A stretch of 64,000 nucleotides of DNA from an uncultured Alphaproteobacteria bacterium (GTDB lineage: Bacteria > Pseudomonadota > Alphaproteobacteria > MPNO01 > UBA2964). The notes beneath the pieces are model-generated. The model did not search any database. It was given only the letters and a program-made list of their open reading frames with translations, and was not told the origin of the DNA. The stretch lies in NCBI GenBank assembly GCA_951812775.1, contig OX638326.1, positions 3,759,180 to 3,823,179 on the forward strand, read 5' to 3'. Positions 28,797-37,320 of this stretch are shown in pieces. The position numbers and the translations under genes are program-made. Positions within the stretch are counted from its first letter, which is position 1; each line of letters starts with the position of its first letter.

Positions 28797-29417
28797 ATGC
28801 TCGAACTTTATACATGGATGACCGATAACGGTTACAAAGCCCGCCAGATGGTGGAGGAAACCGGTATCGAATATGACCTGAAGCCCGTTAATCTGCGGAA
28901 TAAGGAACAATTTGACCCGGAATATCTTAAAATCAGCCCCGGTCACAAAATTCCGGCGATCGTTGACCCTGACGGACCCGGCGGGAACAGGATTACGCTA
29001 TGCGAATCCGGCGCCATTCTGAAATATATGGCGGAGAATTATGCGCCTCATCTTTACCTGGATGACCCGATACAGCGTATCAAAGTCGATCAATGGTTTA
29101 TCTATGGCTCAGCAACCTGGACCACGTTGGCGCAGCAATATGGCCTGTTTATGCATCGATTGGGTGAGGATGTACCGCGGGCACAGGAACACTATACCGG
29201 TGTCCTACGTGACATGATGGACATGTACGAAAAGCATCTTGCAGACAACGAATATATCGCGGGCGATTATTCGATTGCAGATATAACTGTCTATCCAGAC
29301 ATGCATGGCCATGGCCTCAACGATGTTGGCTTTGATGAATATCCCAATATCAAACGTTGGCACGATGCTATTGAAACGCGTCCAGCGGTTCAGACGGCAT
29401 GGACGCCTTTCGCGTAA
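28797..29417 (+). CDS. Glutathione S-transferase
   Basis: A 206-residue protein. The N-terminal thioredoxin-like domain has ELYTWMTDNGYKARQM, PGHKIPAIVDPDG with the cis-Pro, and CESGAILKYMAE, whose ES pair binds glutathione. The C-terminal helical domain ends with SIADITVYPDM and IKRWHDAIETRPAVQ. It resembles the YfcG/YghU disulfide-reductase-like group. Glutathione may cleave a thioether or activate an intermediate in this catabolic block. A strong terminator follows. Confidence 0.9.
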   Translation: MLELYTWMTDNGYKARQMVEETGIEYDLKPVNLRNKEQFDPEYLKISPGHKIPAIVDPDGPGGNRITLCESGAILKYMAENYAPHLYLDDPIQRIKVDQWFIYGSATWTTLAQQYGLFMHRLGEDVPRAQEHYTGVLRDMMDMYEKHLADNEYIAGDYSIADITVYPDMHGHGLNDVGFDEYPNIKRWHDAIETRPAVQTAWTPFA

Positions 29418-29437
29418 AATACCGGTATATCAAATTA

Positions 29438-29470
29438 ACGGCCTGCCAATTTCTTTGGCGGGCCGTTTTC
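29438..29470 (+). terminator. Rho-independent terminator after the glutathione-transferase gene
   Basis: ACGGCCTGCCAA (29438-29449) pairs with TTGGCGGGCCGT (29455-29466) over twelve pairs with one G-U wobble, followed by TTTTC. It separates the VOC/GST unit from the TRAP operon. Confidence 0.85.
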
Positions 29471-29487
29471 AAATCTGATGCACAACA

Positions 29488-29540
29488 TTTCCAAATTGGA
29501 AAAATATCGATATTAATTTGACATTGGTTGTTTTTTCGAC
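29488..29540 (+). promoter_or_regulatory. Probable TRAP operon control region with two palindromes
   Basis: Between the terminator and the tandem repeat are two perfect palindromes, TTTCCAAATTGGAAA (29488-29502, centred on A) and ATATCGATAT (29504-29513), then TTGACA (29518-29523), which fits a -35 box. No convincing -10 box is seen. A regulator binding the palindromes is an inference, and no regulator gene lies nearby. Confidence 0.45.
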
Positions 29541-29604
29541 TTTTCTTCTGGCAAGAAAGATGCCTGTAGGCATTTTCTTCTGGCAAGAAAGATGCCTGTA
29601 GGCA
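29541..29604 (+). repeat. Perfect 32-bp tandem duplication upstream of dctP
   Basis: Two identical 32-base units (29541-29572 and 29573-29604). Each contains two inverted repeats: TTCTTCTGGCAAGAA and ATGCCTGTAGGCAT. The array ends about 30 bases before the dctP start, so it lies in the leader or promoter region. Unit number could change promoter spacing or the number of operators. Confidence 0.95.
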
Positions 29605-29633
29605 TTTCCAATAAACTTATTATGAGGGGATGA

Positions 29634-30728
29634 ATGATGAAAATTGGTTCAAAGACATTTTCTAAAGCGATGGCTGCTGGTGTGGTGGCTGGCATTTGTA
29701 TCGCAGGTGCAAGCACACCAGCCTCGGCGCAAAAGACGCTAAGCCTCACAGCGGTAGACGGTTACCCAACCCGCGCCTTGCAGGTAAAGACATTTATCAA
29801 CTTCTTTATTCCGGAAGTTGATAAGCGGCTGGCGAAGACTGGCAAATACAAAATCCGCTGGAACAAAGCTTTTTCAGGCCAGATTGTTAAAGTCCGCCAT
29901 GTCATGACCGGCATGCAAAAAGGCCTTGGCGATATTGGTGTTGTCACCAGCGTGTTCCATCAGGACAAAGTGCCATTGCAAGCTGTTGCGTATGTAACAC
30001 CGTTTGTGACGACAAACCCTGTTCTGCTTTCTCAGACTGTGGACCAGCTCGCTGAAGAATTTCCTGAAATGAAGAAAGCCTGGTTGAAATATAATCAGGT
30101 TCTGCTGACCAGTTTCTCAGTTATCGATACCTATCAGATGTTCTTTAGGAACAAGATCACCAAGCTTGAAGAGTTCAAAGGACTTAAGATTGCTGGTGCT
30201 GGTATCAATATGCGCTATCTGACCGGGACGGGCGCTACGCTGGTTATCGGTTCGATGGTTCATTATTATAATAAATTTAAAACAGGCGTAATCGATGGCT
30301 CCATGCTTTGGACCCAGGCTGCGGTTGCTTTTAAACTCGTTGAAGGCGCCAAATATATGCTCAAAGCAGATATCGGTACGGCGAACTCCAAAGCGCTGAC
30401 GATGAACCTCGATGCCTATAAGCGTATGCCGAAGGCTGTTCGTGATGTCATTCATGAAGTCGCTCATCTGTATCGTGATCATACGTCGCAACAGTCCATA
30501 AATGATGCCGCCAAGGCCTATGCCAATTACATGAAGAAGGGCGGATCCATTATCCAGATGTCTCAGGCAGCGCGGAAAGGTTGGGCCAACAATATGCCCA
30601 ACATCGCAAAAAGCTGGGCGGCTGGTTTGGATAAGAAAGGCCTTCCAGGCACCAAGATGCTTAAATCCTACATGAACAAGATGCGGGCGGCGAAACAACC
30701 TGCACTACGTCAGTGGGACAAGGAGTAA
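29634..30728 (+). CDS. dctP: TRAP transporter substrate-binding protein (TAXI/DctP type)
   Basis: A 364-residue periplasmic binding protein with a signal peptide ending near PASAQ. The mature part has GQIVKVRHVMTGMQKGLGDI, and FRNKITKLEEFKGLKIAGAG, the conserved TRAP segment after the hinge. The substrate-contact Arg may lie in IAGAGINMRYLTG. ATG at 29637 is an equally likely start. It captures a small organic acid, possibly aromatic or branched, for the DctQM permease. It is the first gene of a complete TRAP operon. Confidence 0.9.
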   Translation: MMKIGSKTFSKAMAAGVVAGICIAGASTPASAQKTLSLTAVDGYPTRALQVKTFINFFIPEVDKRLAKTGKYKIRWNKAFSGQIVKVRHVMTGMQKGLGDIGVVTSVFHQDKVPLQAVAYVTPFVTTNPVLLSQTVDQLAEEFPEMKKAWLKYNQVLLTSFSVIDTYQMFFRNKITKLEEFKGLKIAGAGINMRYLTGTGATLVIGSMVHYYNKFKTGVIDGSMLWTQAAVAFKLVEGAKYMLKADIGTANSKALTMNLDAYKRMPKAVRDVIHEVAHLYRDHTSQQSINDAAKAYANYMKKGGSIIQMSQAARKGWANNMPNIAKSWAAGLDKKGLPGTKMLKSYMNKMRAAKQPALRQWDKE

Positions 30729-30734
30729 GCAGGA

Positions 30735-31283
30735 TTGTCTAATCCTGAGCCGAACGAGGAAGCGGGGCCGCAGCAAAGCGCCCCGCTTCGCCTTTTCGGG
30801 AAACTTGTCAGTGGCATGAACGCAACCGGCTCTTGCTGGATTGTTGTTTTGATGGTGCTGATTAATGTTGAAGCGATAGGCCGTTCTGCCTTCAACAAAC
30901 CCATAATCGGCGTAATCGAGATGATCGAAATCTCGATCGTCGGCATTGTTTTTATGCAGCTCGCGGACTCCCTTCGTAGGGGTGTGCTGACGCGCTCAGA
31001 TGGCCTTTACAATCAGGTTATGCGGCGAAAGCCAGCAGCGGGCCATGTTATGGCGATTGTGACTTACCTATTGGGAACTGTGTTTATGTTCATTGTCCTG
31101 TGGGGCAGCGTCCCGACCTTCACCGATTCCTGGTCTAAAGATTATTACATTGGTGTCGAGGGTATGTTCACCTTTCCGGTGTGGCCAATTGCATTGATCA
31201 TCGTCTTCGCTGTCGCTGTAACGATGATTCAGTTCACCATTATGTTGAAAGATCACGTCCTCCATCTTCGCAAAGGTCAGTAA
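30735..31283 (+). CDS. dctQ: TRAP transporter small permease (DctQ)
   Basis: A 182-residue protein with four membrane helices. The frame opens with TTG at 30735, six bases after the dctP stop and preceded by AGGAG and GCAGGA, so the TTG start is credible; an ATG at 30816 would remove part of the N-terminus. VEAIGRSAFNKPIIGVIEM fits the DctQ pattern. It scaffolds the binding-protein-dependent transporter with DctM. Confidence 0.85.
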   Translation: MSNPEPNEEAGPQQSAPLRLFGKLVSGMNATGSCWIVVLMVLINVEAIGRSAFNKPIIGVIEMIEISIVGIVFMQLADSLRRGVLTRSDGLYNQVMRRKPAAGHVMAIVTYLLGTVFMFIVLWGSVPTFTDSWSKDYYIGVEGMFTFPVWPIALIIVFAVAVTMIQFTIMLKDHVLHLRKGQ

Positions 31284-31293
31284 AGGTTAGGTC

Positions 31294-32613
31294 ATGGTTG
31301 GCGTCGAAATTGGCATCGCTTCTGTTTTTCTTATTCTGATCCTGATTTATGCCGGTGTGCATGTCGCCGTGTCGCTGGGGCTGGTCTCCTTCGTTGGGGT
31401 GTGGATTTATCGGGATTCCATTGATGTCGCGATCAATCTGCTGGCGGCGGCAACTCACGACACCATTACCCATGCGGTCTTTGCTAATATCCCGCTCTTC
31501 GCCCTGATGGGTATCGTTTCCAGCGAAATCGGGTTGGGGTCGGATGTTTATCGGGTGGCCTATCAGCTCTTCCGGCGTGTCCGCGGTGGGCTTGGTATGG
31601 CGACAGTAGCAGCGAATGCTTTGTTTGCGTCGATTACGGGCTCTTCGATTGCATCGGCCTCCGTTTTTACCCGCATCGCTGTGCCGGAGATGCGTCGGTT
31701 TGGCTATACGCGGCAATTTTCGGTTGGGGTGGTTGCGGGTAGTTCCGTGTTGGGAATGCTGATCCCGCCGTCTTCGATGTTGATCATTTATGCCATCGTC
31801 GCTGAACAGTCTGTCGGTCATATGTTTATCGCCGGATTTATTCCAGGTCTGCTGCTTGCGACGGCCTTTATCCTTGGCATATTTGTAATGGCGCGCCTAA
31901 CGCCAAAGTTCATTGGCGGTGATAGCGTAGCCGCCGATGCCGTCGAGCCGGACAGAATGTCAGTTTTCGAAATTCTTAAACTTCTGGCGCCGGTCGCCTT
32001 TCTTGTCGTTTTGGTGCTTGGCGGAATTTATACGGGCTGGTTTTCGCCAGAAGAAGCCGGTGCCGCCGGTTCACTCGGGGCGCTGGCCATCGGTGTTCTG
32101 AAACGCCGCCTGACGCGCGCTGGCTTGTGGCGGGTACTCGTGGAAACCGGTCAGATCACCGCTGCCATCCTGTTCTTGATTATCTCCGCCTCGATGTATA
32201 GCCGAATGCTGGGTGTTGCCGCGCTTCCAACTCTATTCAGCGACTGGCTGACCAGTATGAATCTCGGTATGGCAGGGCTGATGACGATTTACGTTATTTT
32301 GATGGTACTGCTTGGCACAATCATTGAAACGGCATCAATCATCCTGATTGTTGTGCCCCTTTTTCTGGCGTCTGTTGAGGCGCTAGGCGGTAATGTCGTC
32401 TGGTTCGGTATCGTTACGGTGATCGGTGCGGAGATTGGGTTGCTGACGCCACCGCTTGGTATCTCCTGTTTTACGATTAAGAGCACCATTCAGGATGCGT
32501 CCATTACGCTTTCGCATATCTTTACCGGGGCGTTCCCATTCGCATTCGTGATGCTCCTAGTGTTGATCCTGGTGATCGCGTTTCCCTGGTTAAGCCTCGC
32601 CCTCTTGCCGTAA
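31294..32613 (+). CDS. dctM: TRAP transporter large permease (DctM)
   Basis: A 439-residue, twelve-helix Na+-coupled permease. FANIPLFALMGIVSSEIG, NALFASITGSSIASASVF and GSSVLGMLIPPSSMLIIYA are family signatures. It begins ten bases after dctQ. With DctP and DctQ it completes a secondary high-affinity uptake system. Position next to the monooxygenase, VOC and glutathione-transferase genes suggests it imports their substrate. Confidence 0.93.
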   Translation: MVGVEIGIASVFLILILIYAGVHVAVSLGLVSFVGVWIYRDSIDVAINLLAAATHDTITHAVFANIPLFALMGIVSSEIGLGSDVYRVAYQLFRRVRGGLGMATVAANALFASITGSSIASASVFTRIAVPEMRRFGYTRQFSVGVVAGSSVLGMLIPPSSMLIIYAIVAEQSVGHMFIAGFIPGLLLATAFILGIFVMARLTPKFIGGDSVAADAVEPDRMSVFEILKLLAPVAFLVVLVLGGIYTGWFSPEEAGAAGSLGALAIGVLKRRLTRAGLWRVLVETGQITAAILFLIISASMYSRMLGVAALPTLFSDWLTSMNLGMAGLMTIYVILMVLLGTIIETASIILIVVPLFLASVEALGGNVVWFGIVTVIGAEIGLLTPPLGISCFTIKSTIQDASITLSHIFTGAFPFAFVMLLVLILVIAFPWLSLALLP

Positions 32614-32686
32614 GGCACTATCAAGAGATTCTGGACGACGGGATTTTCTGAAGTCATAGTAAACCCATATTGAAATGGAGGGTTCT

Positions 32687-33502
32687 ATGGTTGCTCGCAG
32701 TCGGTTCTTTGCGCTTGGTCTCGTCTTTTCATTTTTATTCGTTTTGTCTGGCGGGACGGTGCTCGCGGCGCCACAAATTCTTGGTGTGGTTGCTTCTGCG
32801 GCCCCATTGCCCGTGACGTGCGCCGGTGGTTTATGCACAGCGGAATTCAGTGCTTTTTGTATGCAGCAACATCGGGTTTCGCCACGGGGTGGAACACCGT
32901 ACCGAACGGCGAAAGGGACAATTCTGACGCTGGTGTCGACGGCGCCAGACGGAACCCAACGGTCAGTAGTTGTTAACGATAAGGTCTCGATCCAGTCTAA
33001 ACGGGGACATTTCGCGGTGCGAGTGACCCTTCCGGAAAGCGCTGTCAGAGGCTTGGGAGGACAGGTGGCGGCCCTCGATGTCGGTGCATTGGCCTCGCTG
33101 GTTCCTGTTGCTCAGGCCGGAGATAAAACACCGTTGAGCAAATCCGAGATCGCACATGTTACAGGAGTGCAGCGCAAGATCGTTGCCAGAGTGCTGGCGT
33201 CGGATAGTGATCAGGAAACTGTCACTGTGGGGACCATGACGCGTTTGATCAGCGCTTTGCCGCGATGGGGCAGGGTAAGTGCAGAACGCCGTCGGACACT
33301 TTGGCGGGATGTCGTTGGACCAGAGCCGACAGAGGCCTCCAATATTGGTTTGCAGAAAGCCGCAAAGGAATTTCGGTATTGCCAGCACTGGGCGGATACG
33401 GGGCGCGGTTATGGGCTGCGGCATTGCCTTGAAGAGATGCATGATTTCAAGGCAGATCGCATAACGAAGAAGGCCTGGAAAGCGGTTCTGCCCGGCGGTT
33501 GA
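32687..33502 (+). CDS. Secreted protein of unknown function
   Basis: A 271-residue protein when started at the ATG at 32687, which is preceded by GGAGGG; the in-frame ATG at 32675 overlaps that site. A signal peptide ends at about VLAAP (residue 28). The mature part has CAGGLCTAEFSAFCMQQHR with three cysteines. The C-terminal half is basic (AERRRTLWRDVVG) and contains the only other cysteines, in YCQHW and HCLEEM. No family was recognised. It follows the TRAP operon by 73 bases but need not be functionally linked. Confidence 0.6.
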   Translation: MVARSRFFALGLVFSFLFVLSGGTVLAAPQILGVVASAAPLPVTCAGGLCTAEFSAFCMQQHRVSPRGGTPYRTAKGTILTLVSTAPDGTQRSVVVNDKVSIQSKRGHFAVRVTLPESAVRGLGGQVAALDVGALASLVPVAQAGDKTPLSKSEIAHVTGVQRKIVARVLASDSDQETVTVGTMTRLISALPRWGRVSAERRRTLWRDVVGPEPTEASNIGLQKAAKEFRYCQHWADTGRGYGLRHCLEEMHDFKADRITKKAWKAVLPGG

Positions 33503-33512
33503 TAGCTGGCCG

Positions 33513-34728
33513 TTAGTGGAAATCGCGTGATGGATACATCACCTGTCCGCTGCCACTCCCTTCACTGTGACGTGTGCTGGCTGTTCTCTCTGTTTTGAAA
33601 CGTTGTGGCGTTTCCATAAGCGCCATTAACCGGTCAGTCATATCAGTTAATCGCCTGGCGACGAGATGAATGACGAGTCCCTCCCGTTGCAGTTCTCCCG
33701 TTACGCAGAGCAAGCGGGAGGCCAGCGTTTCCTTGCGGTAGCGCTCAAACAGTTTGGGCCAGACAATGACATTCGCGATGCCGGTTTCATCCTCCAATGT
33801 TGCAAAGATAACACCGCTGGCGGTGCCCGGGCGCTGGCGGGTGATAACGAGACCGGCAACAGTGACCTGTGTACCATTCTTGGTTTTCCCCAGTTGCGCA
33901 GTAGGCATAACTCCCTCGCTGGCCAGCCGGTCGCGTAACAATTCAAGCGGATGATGCTTGAGCGATAATCGGATTGCTCCGTAACCATAAGTCATCAGGG
34001 CCTGAAAACGGGCGGGCAGTCCCTGCTTTGCGAGCCTCAAGCAATGCTGCCGCCGCATCTGGTTTTAACCCCTTTATCTGGCGAAACCCCAGCCTGAGAG
34101 CTGGCCGGTTTTCCCGATCCGGCTCCAGCGTGCAATCCCACTCACTGTAATTGATATCAACAGGCCGTACGGTGACGCCGTGATCGCGAGCGTCGCGCAC
34201 GATCTGGGCCGGGGCGTAGAACCCCATGGGTTGGCTGTTGAGCAGGGCACAGGCGAAGGCGGCAGGGTAATGACATTTAAGCCAGGACGAGACGTAGACC
34301 AGTAGGGCAAAGCTCGCTGCATGACTTTCCGGAAATCCGTAATCGCCAAATCCCTCAATTTGTTTGAAACAACGTTCGGCAAAATCGAGTTCATAGCCGC
34401 GTTCTGTCATGCCGCGGATCATCTTGTCGCGATAGTTCTGAATGGTGCCAAGGCGCCGGAAGGTCGCCATGGCACGGCGTAACCCATCAGCCTCAGCGGG
34501 GGTGAAGCCAGCGGCTACGATGGCGATTTTCATTGCCTGTTCCTGAAACAATGGAACGCCAAAGGTCTTCTCCAGTACCGTGCGGAGCGCTTTGGAAGGG
34601 TACTCGACCTCTTCTTCACCGCTTCGTCGCCGCAGATAGGGATGCACCATGTCACCCTGGATGGGGCCGGGGCGGACGATGGCAACTTCAATCACCAGAT
34701 CATAAAAATTACGAGGTTTAAGCCTTGG
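33513..34728 (-). pseudogene. dnaE2: Remnant of error-prone DNA polymerase dnaE2 (C-terminal part, internally deleted)
   Basis: The remnant begins, from the fusion point, with [20 protein letters not shown], a typical DnaE2 segment from the middle of a protein of about 1,080 residues. It continues with [36 protein letters not shown] and DINYSEWDC. After PDDLWLRS (about 33975-33990) the frame changes, and the next recognisable part is [17 protein letters not shown], about 80 residues further on in normal DnaE2. The OB-fold end (RQRPGTASGVIFATLEDETG) is intact. So the N-terminal 60 percent and an internal piece are missing, including the polymerase PHP domain and probably catalytic aspartates. 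It cannot encode an active polymerase. Confidence 0.88.
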
Positions 34729-35575
34729 CCAGCCTGTTCCAGTGTTTCACACAGCTTGTCGAGCAACCTGCCAGTAGCGGCGGCAATATCATCGCGATGG
34801 CCTATTGGTTCGGCAAAAGCCAATCGGGCGACAAGGGGTACTTTAGGGAGGATAGGAGAAAGTGGCTCGGCTGTTTTGCCGAGGGCCGCATCAAGACGTA
34901 AGCGGAATTCCTTTTCAAAACGTGCTGCCAGAGGTGCTCGTGGCATATCGAGCAGGTCTCCAATATAGCGCAATCCGACTTCATGCAGGGCGAGTGGCGC
35001 AGGGCAGCGATGGCCAGGGGAGCGAGCGCGGTTGGTGTTTCCCCAGTGGGGACGGTTTTGCAGATTTCATTTGGCGAAAATCGGGCAATTGCCCAAGCGC
35101 AGCCCAGCGTATCTGCCATGGCGGCGCGTGCGGTAAAGCCAAGCTTCTCGATACGGCCAACCATATCGCTGAGCATGGTTTCTTCTCCGCCGAACAGATG
35201 GGCGCACCCTGTTGCATCAAGCCAGATTCCAGCACCACCTGCGCCCTCGAGAGAGAGTTCTGGATTGTTTTCCGATCCGGTACTGGTCCATGGGCTATAG
35301 CGTCCGCACCACCGTGCTAGACGGGCGAGCATTTTTCCATCGGCTGCGGGCGCTGCGGGATGGACTGTGACCGACGGCAGGATGGCACGGGCGTTCGCCA
35401 GAGCCATGTGAAGGGCTAGCCCGGCCTGTTCGGCAGCATTATTGAGAGCGCTCAGGCATAGCCGGGCCTGTCGCTCCTGCACCAGGACAAGCGGCTTACC
35501 CTGTAAGGCCGGCGTTATGCGGCTGATCCGGTCGGTCGCAAACCGGGGGAGCCAGAGCGAGATGATCCGTCTCAT
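34722..35575 (-). pseudogene. imuB: Remnant of Y-family-like imuB, frameshifted and C-terminally deleted
   Basis: Starts MRRIISLWLPRFATDRI at 35575 and shows ImuB features such as KPLVLVQERQARLCLSALN, GIWLDATGCAHLFGGE and AMADTLGCAWAIARF. At CCC (plus-strand GGG, 34988-34990) the frame changes; one extra C would give ALRHSPLHEVGLRYIGDLLDMP, the expected continuation. The protein then stops being ImuB after [10 protein letters not shown] at 34722-34728, where CCAAGGC is shared with dnaE2. About 150 C-terminal residues, including the usual RecA/beta-clamp interaction part, are gone. Confidence 0.85.
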
Positions 35576-36243
35576 CGCACCATTCCAGTAACCAGGCGCC
35601 AGGTGTCCCGCCCCGGCTTCGGAATAATGTGGTTTTCCAGCAGGCATTTCCTGGCTCGTTCAACATTGCCGCAAAGCCTCTGGGGTGGCTGGGGGTTGCC
35701 ATGATCCGCCAGCGCTGTACGGCGGCAGACAGGCGAGGTGTTTTGGTTGCCGGGCGCAGAAGTATGGTCAGGGCGTCGTTCTCTTCAGCCGCGAGTTGCA
35801 AGCGTCGGCTCGCTGTCATGGATATTTCTTTGAGTTCGCCGAGAACAGCAACGAAGGAACTACTCCGCAACGCTTCTTCCATCGCCCACAGAACATCTGT
35901 ATCGCGTGTGGCCTTGACGACCGTGAGACAGGAAGGGTCAAGCCCGTAGGGGGTTAAAGCGGGTGGGTAGATCTTCTCCGGCATCGGTCACATTGTTATT
36001 CAGGCACTACAGGACACGTCCATGGCGGTGTTTAAGAAGGGCTGCCAGCAACGTGATACAGAACCCGGTTGCGGCACCGGCATCAACAGGGCGATCAGAT
36101 GAAACCTCGTATAACGCCGCTGGCAGAAATCCTCCGGCTGGAAGCTGGCGGTCAATTTCCGCAACGCCTAAGGAGAATAGCTTTTCCTCTTCTACCCAAC
36201 CGGGTCGTTCAAGAGCCCGAATGCGGGCGCGTAAATCTTCCAT
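35496..36243 (-). pseudogene. imuA: Broken imuA (SulA/RecA-like mutasome subunit)
   Basis: The N-terminal frame (MEDLRARIRALERPGWVEEE, then IDRQLPAGGFLPAALYEVSS) ends in GRVL-TAG where family members have GPVLWC, so TGG has probably become TAG (36007-36009). The rest follows in another frame: YPPALTPYGLDPSCLTVVKA, VLWAMEEALRSS, RRLQLAAEEN and ending GAWLLEWCDE. Both a nonsense codon and a one-base shift are needed to explain this. It is the first gene of imuA-imuB-dnaE2 and retains the upstream LexA operator. Confidence 0.82.
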
Positions 36244-36352
36244 ATGCTGGGTTCCCTTTGACGCATGGTGGCGGGAAAAAGGGGGAGCAATAGTGTCCGG
36301 TGAAACTGTATCCCGGGGCATGAAGACCTGTTCTTGGTAATGTAAATTAAAT

Positions 36353-36367
36353 GTTCTTGTTTTGTTC
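36353..36367. promoter_or_regulatory. LexA-type SOS box (GTTC-N7-GTTC)
   Basis: GTTC at 36353-36356, seven bases, and GTTC at 36364-36367 give the direct-repeat operator known for alphaproteobacterial LexA. It lies 110-125 bases upstream of the imuA ATG at 36243 and about 120 bases before the divergent esterase gene. It marks the mutasome operon as formerly SOS-controlled. Confidence 0.8.
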
Positions 36368-36488
36368 TTATCGTGAGTCAAAGCCATGAGTCAAGCATAT
36401 GAATGATTCCGGTGGATAAACCGATAGCATTTGACCAGCACCGCAACCGGTAGGAAGATGCAGAAAATCACTTTCAGAAGGTGCCCTC

Positions 36489-37307
36489 ATGGCCGTGACT
36501 GAACAAGATATTAGCTATCGTACGATTGATGATATGGAGCTCTTTGGACGTCTCTATCGTCCTGATGGCGATGGTCCTTTTCCTTATATTGTCGATGTTC
36601 ACGGTGGCGCCTGGCGCAATGGTGACCGGATGAATAATCAGGTTATCCATCAACAGTTTGCTGCTGCAGGGATTGGGGTGTTCGCACTGGATTTCCGGCT
36701 GTCGACCCAGGTGCCCTATCCAGGACCGTTACAAGACGCGAATTATGGCGTGCGCTGGTTCAAGAAGAACGCAGAATCCATTGGGGCAAATACCTCTCTT
36801 ATTGGCGGGTTGGGTTCTTCCAGTGGCGGTCAACAGATGGGGCTGGTTGCTTTACAGCCGAATGAGCCAAGCTATGTCGTTAATGAACCCTCACTTGAGG
36901 GTACGGATGCCAGTATTGATTTCTTTATTGCTTGTTGGCCAATCCTCGACCCGCTGGCGCGATACCAGATGGCACAGGAAAGCGGTAAGGATCGATTGGT
37001 GGAAGCCCATAACATCTACTTCCCTGACGAAGCGTTGATGTCGGTTGGTAACCCATACATGGTTCTGGATCGTGATGACGCGACCCATATGCCGCCGGCG
37101 GCGATAATTCAGGGCGAGGCAGATGACAATGTTGATCATTTCCGGGCTGATATGTTTGCTGAACGTTACAGGGAGGCGGGCGGCAGCATCGAGGTTCATA
37201 AATATGCTGGCCAGCCACATACCTTTGCGACCAACAATCCCGACGATCCAGCCTCTAAGGAGGCAGTCTCAAGCTTAATTGCCTTTGTGCTGGGGCAAGC
37301 GGGATAA
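36489..37307 (+). CDS. Alpha/beta hydrolase (esterase/lipase-like)
   Basis: A 272-residue hydrolase. VDVHGGAWRNGDR holds the HGG oxyanion motif (about residue 37), GGLGSSSGGQQMG contains the nucleophile Ser, and QGEADDNVDH and GQPHTF supply the likely Asp and His. This is the hormone-sensitive-lipase/BD-FAE-like carboxylesterase layout. There is no signal peptide, so it is cytoplasmic. It lies 13 bases upstream of an alginate-lyase-like gene, but polysaccharide esterase activity is only a guess. Confidence 0.82.
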   Translation: MAVTEQDISYRTIDDMELFGRLYRPDGDGPFPYIVDVHGGAWRNGDRMNNQVIHQQFAAAGIGVFALDFRLSTQVPYPGPLQDANYGVRWFKKNAESIGANTSLIGGLGSSSGGQQMGLVALQPNEPSYVVNEPSLEGTDASIDFFIACWPILDPLARYQMAQESGKDRLVEAHNIYFPDEALMSVGNPYMVLDRDDATHMPPAAIIQGEADDNVDHFRADMFAERYREAGGSIEVHKYAGQPHTFATNNPDDPASKEAVSSLIAFVLGQAG

Positions 37308-37320
37308 GCTGAAAAGACAA

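Noticed and set aside
34988..34990. Programmed frameshift in imuB
   Set aside because: The same gene is truncated by a deletion and its operon partners are broken, so the shift is part of general decay or a read error.
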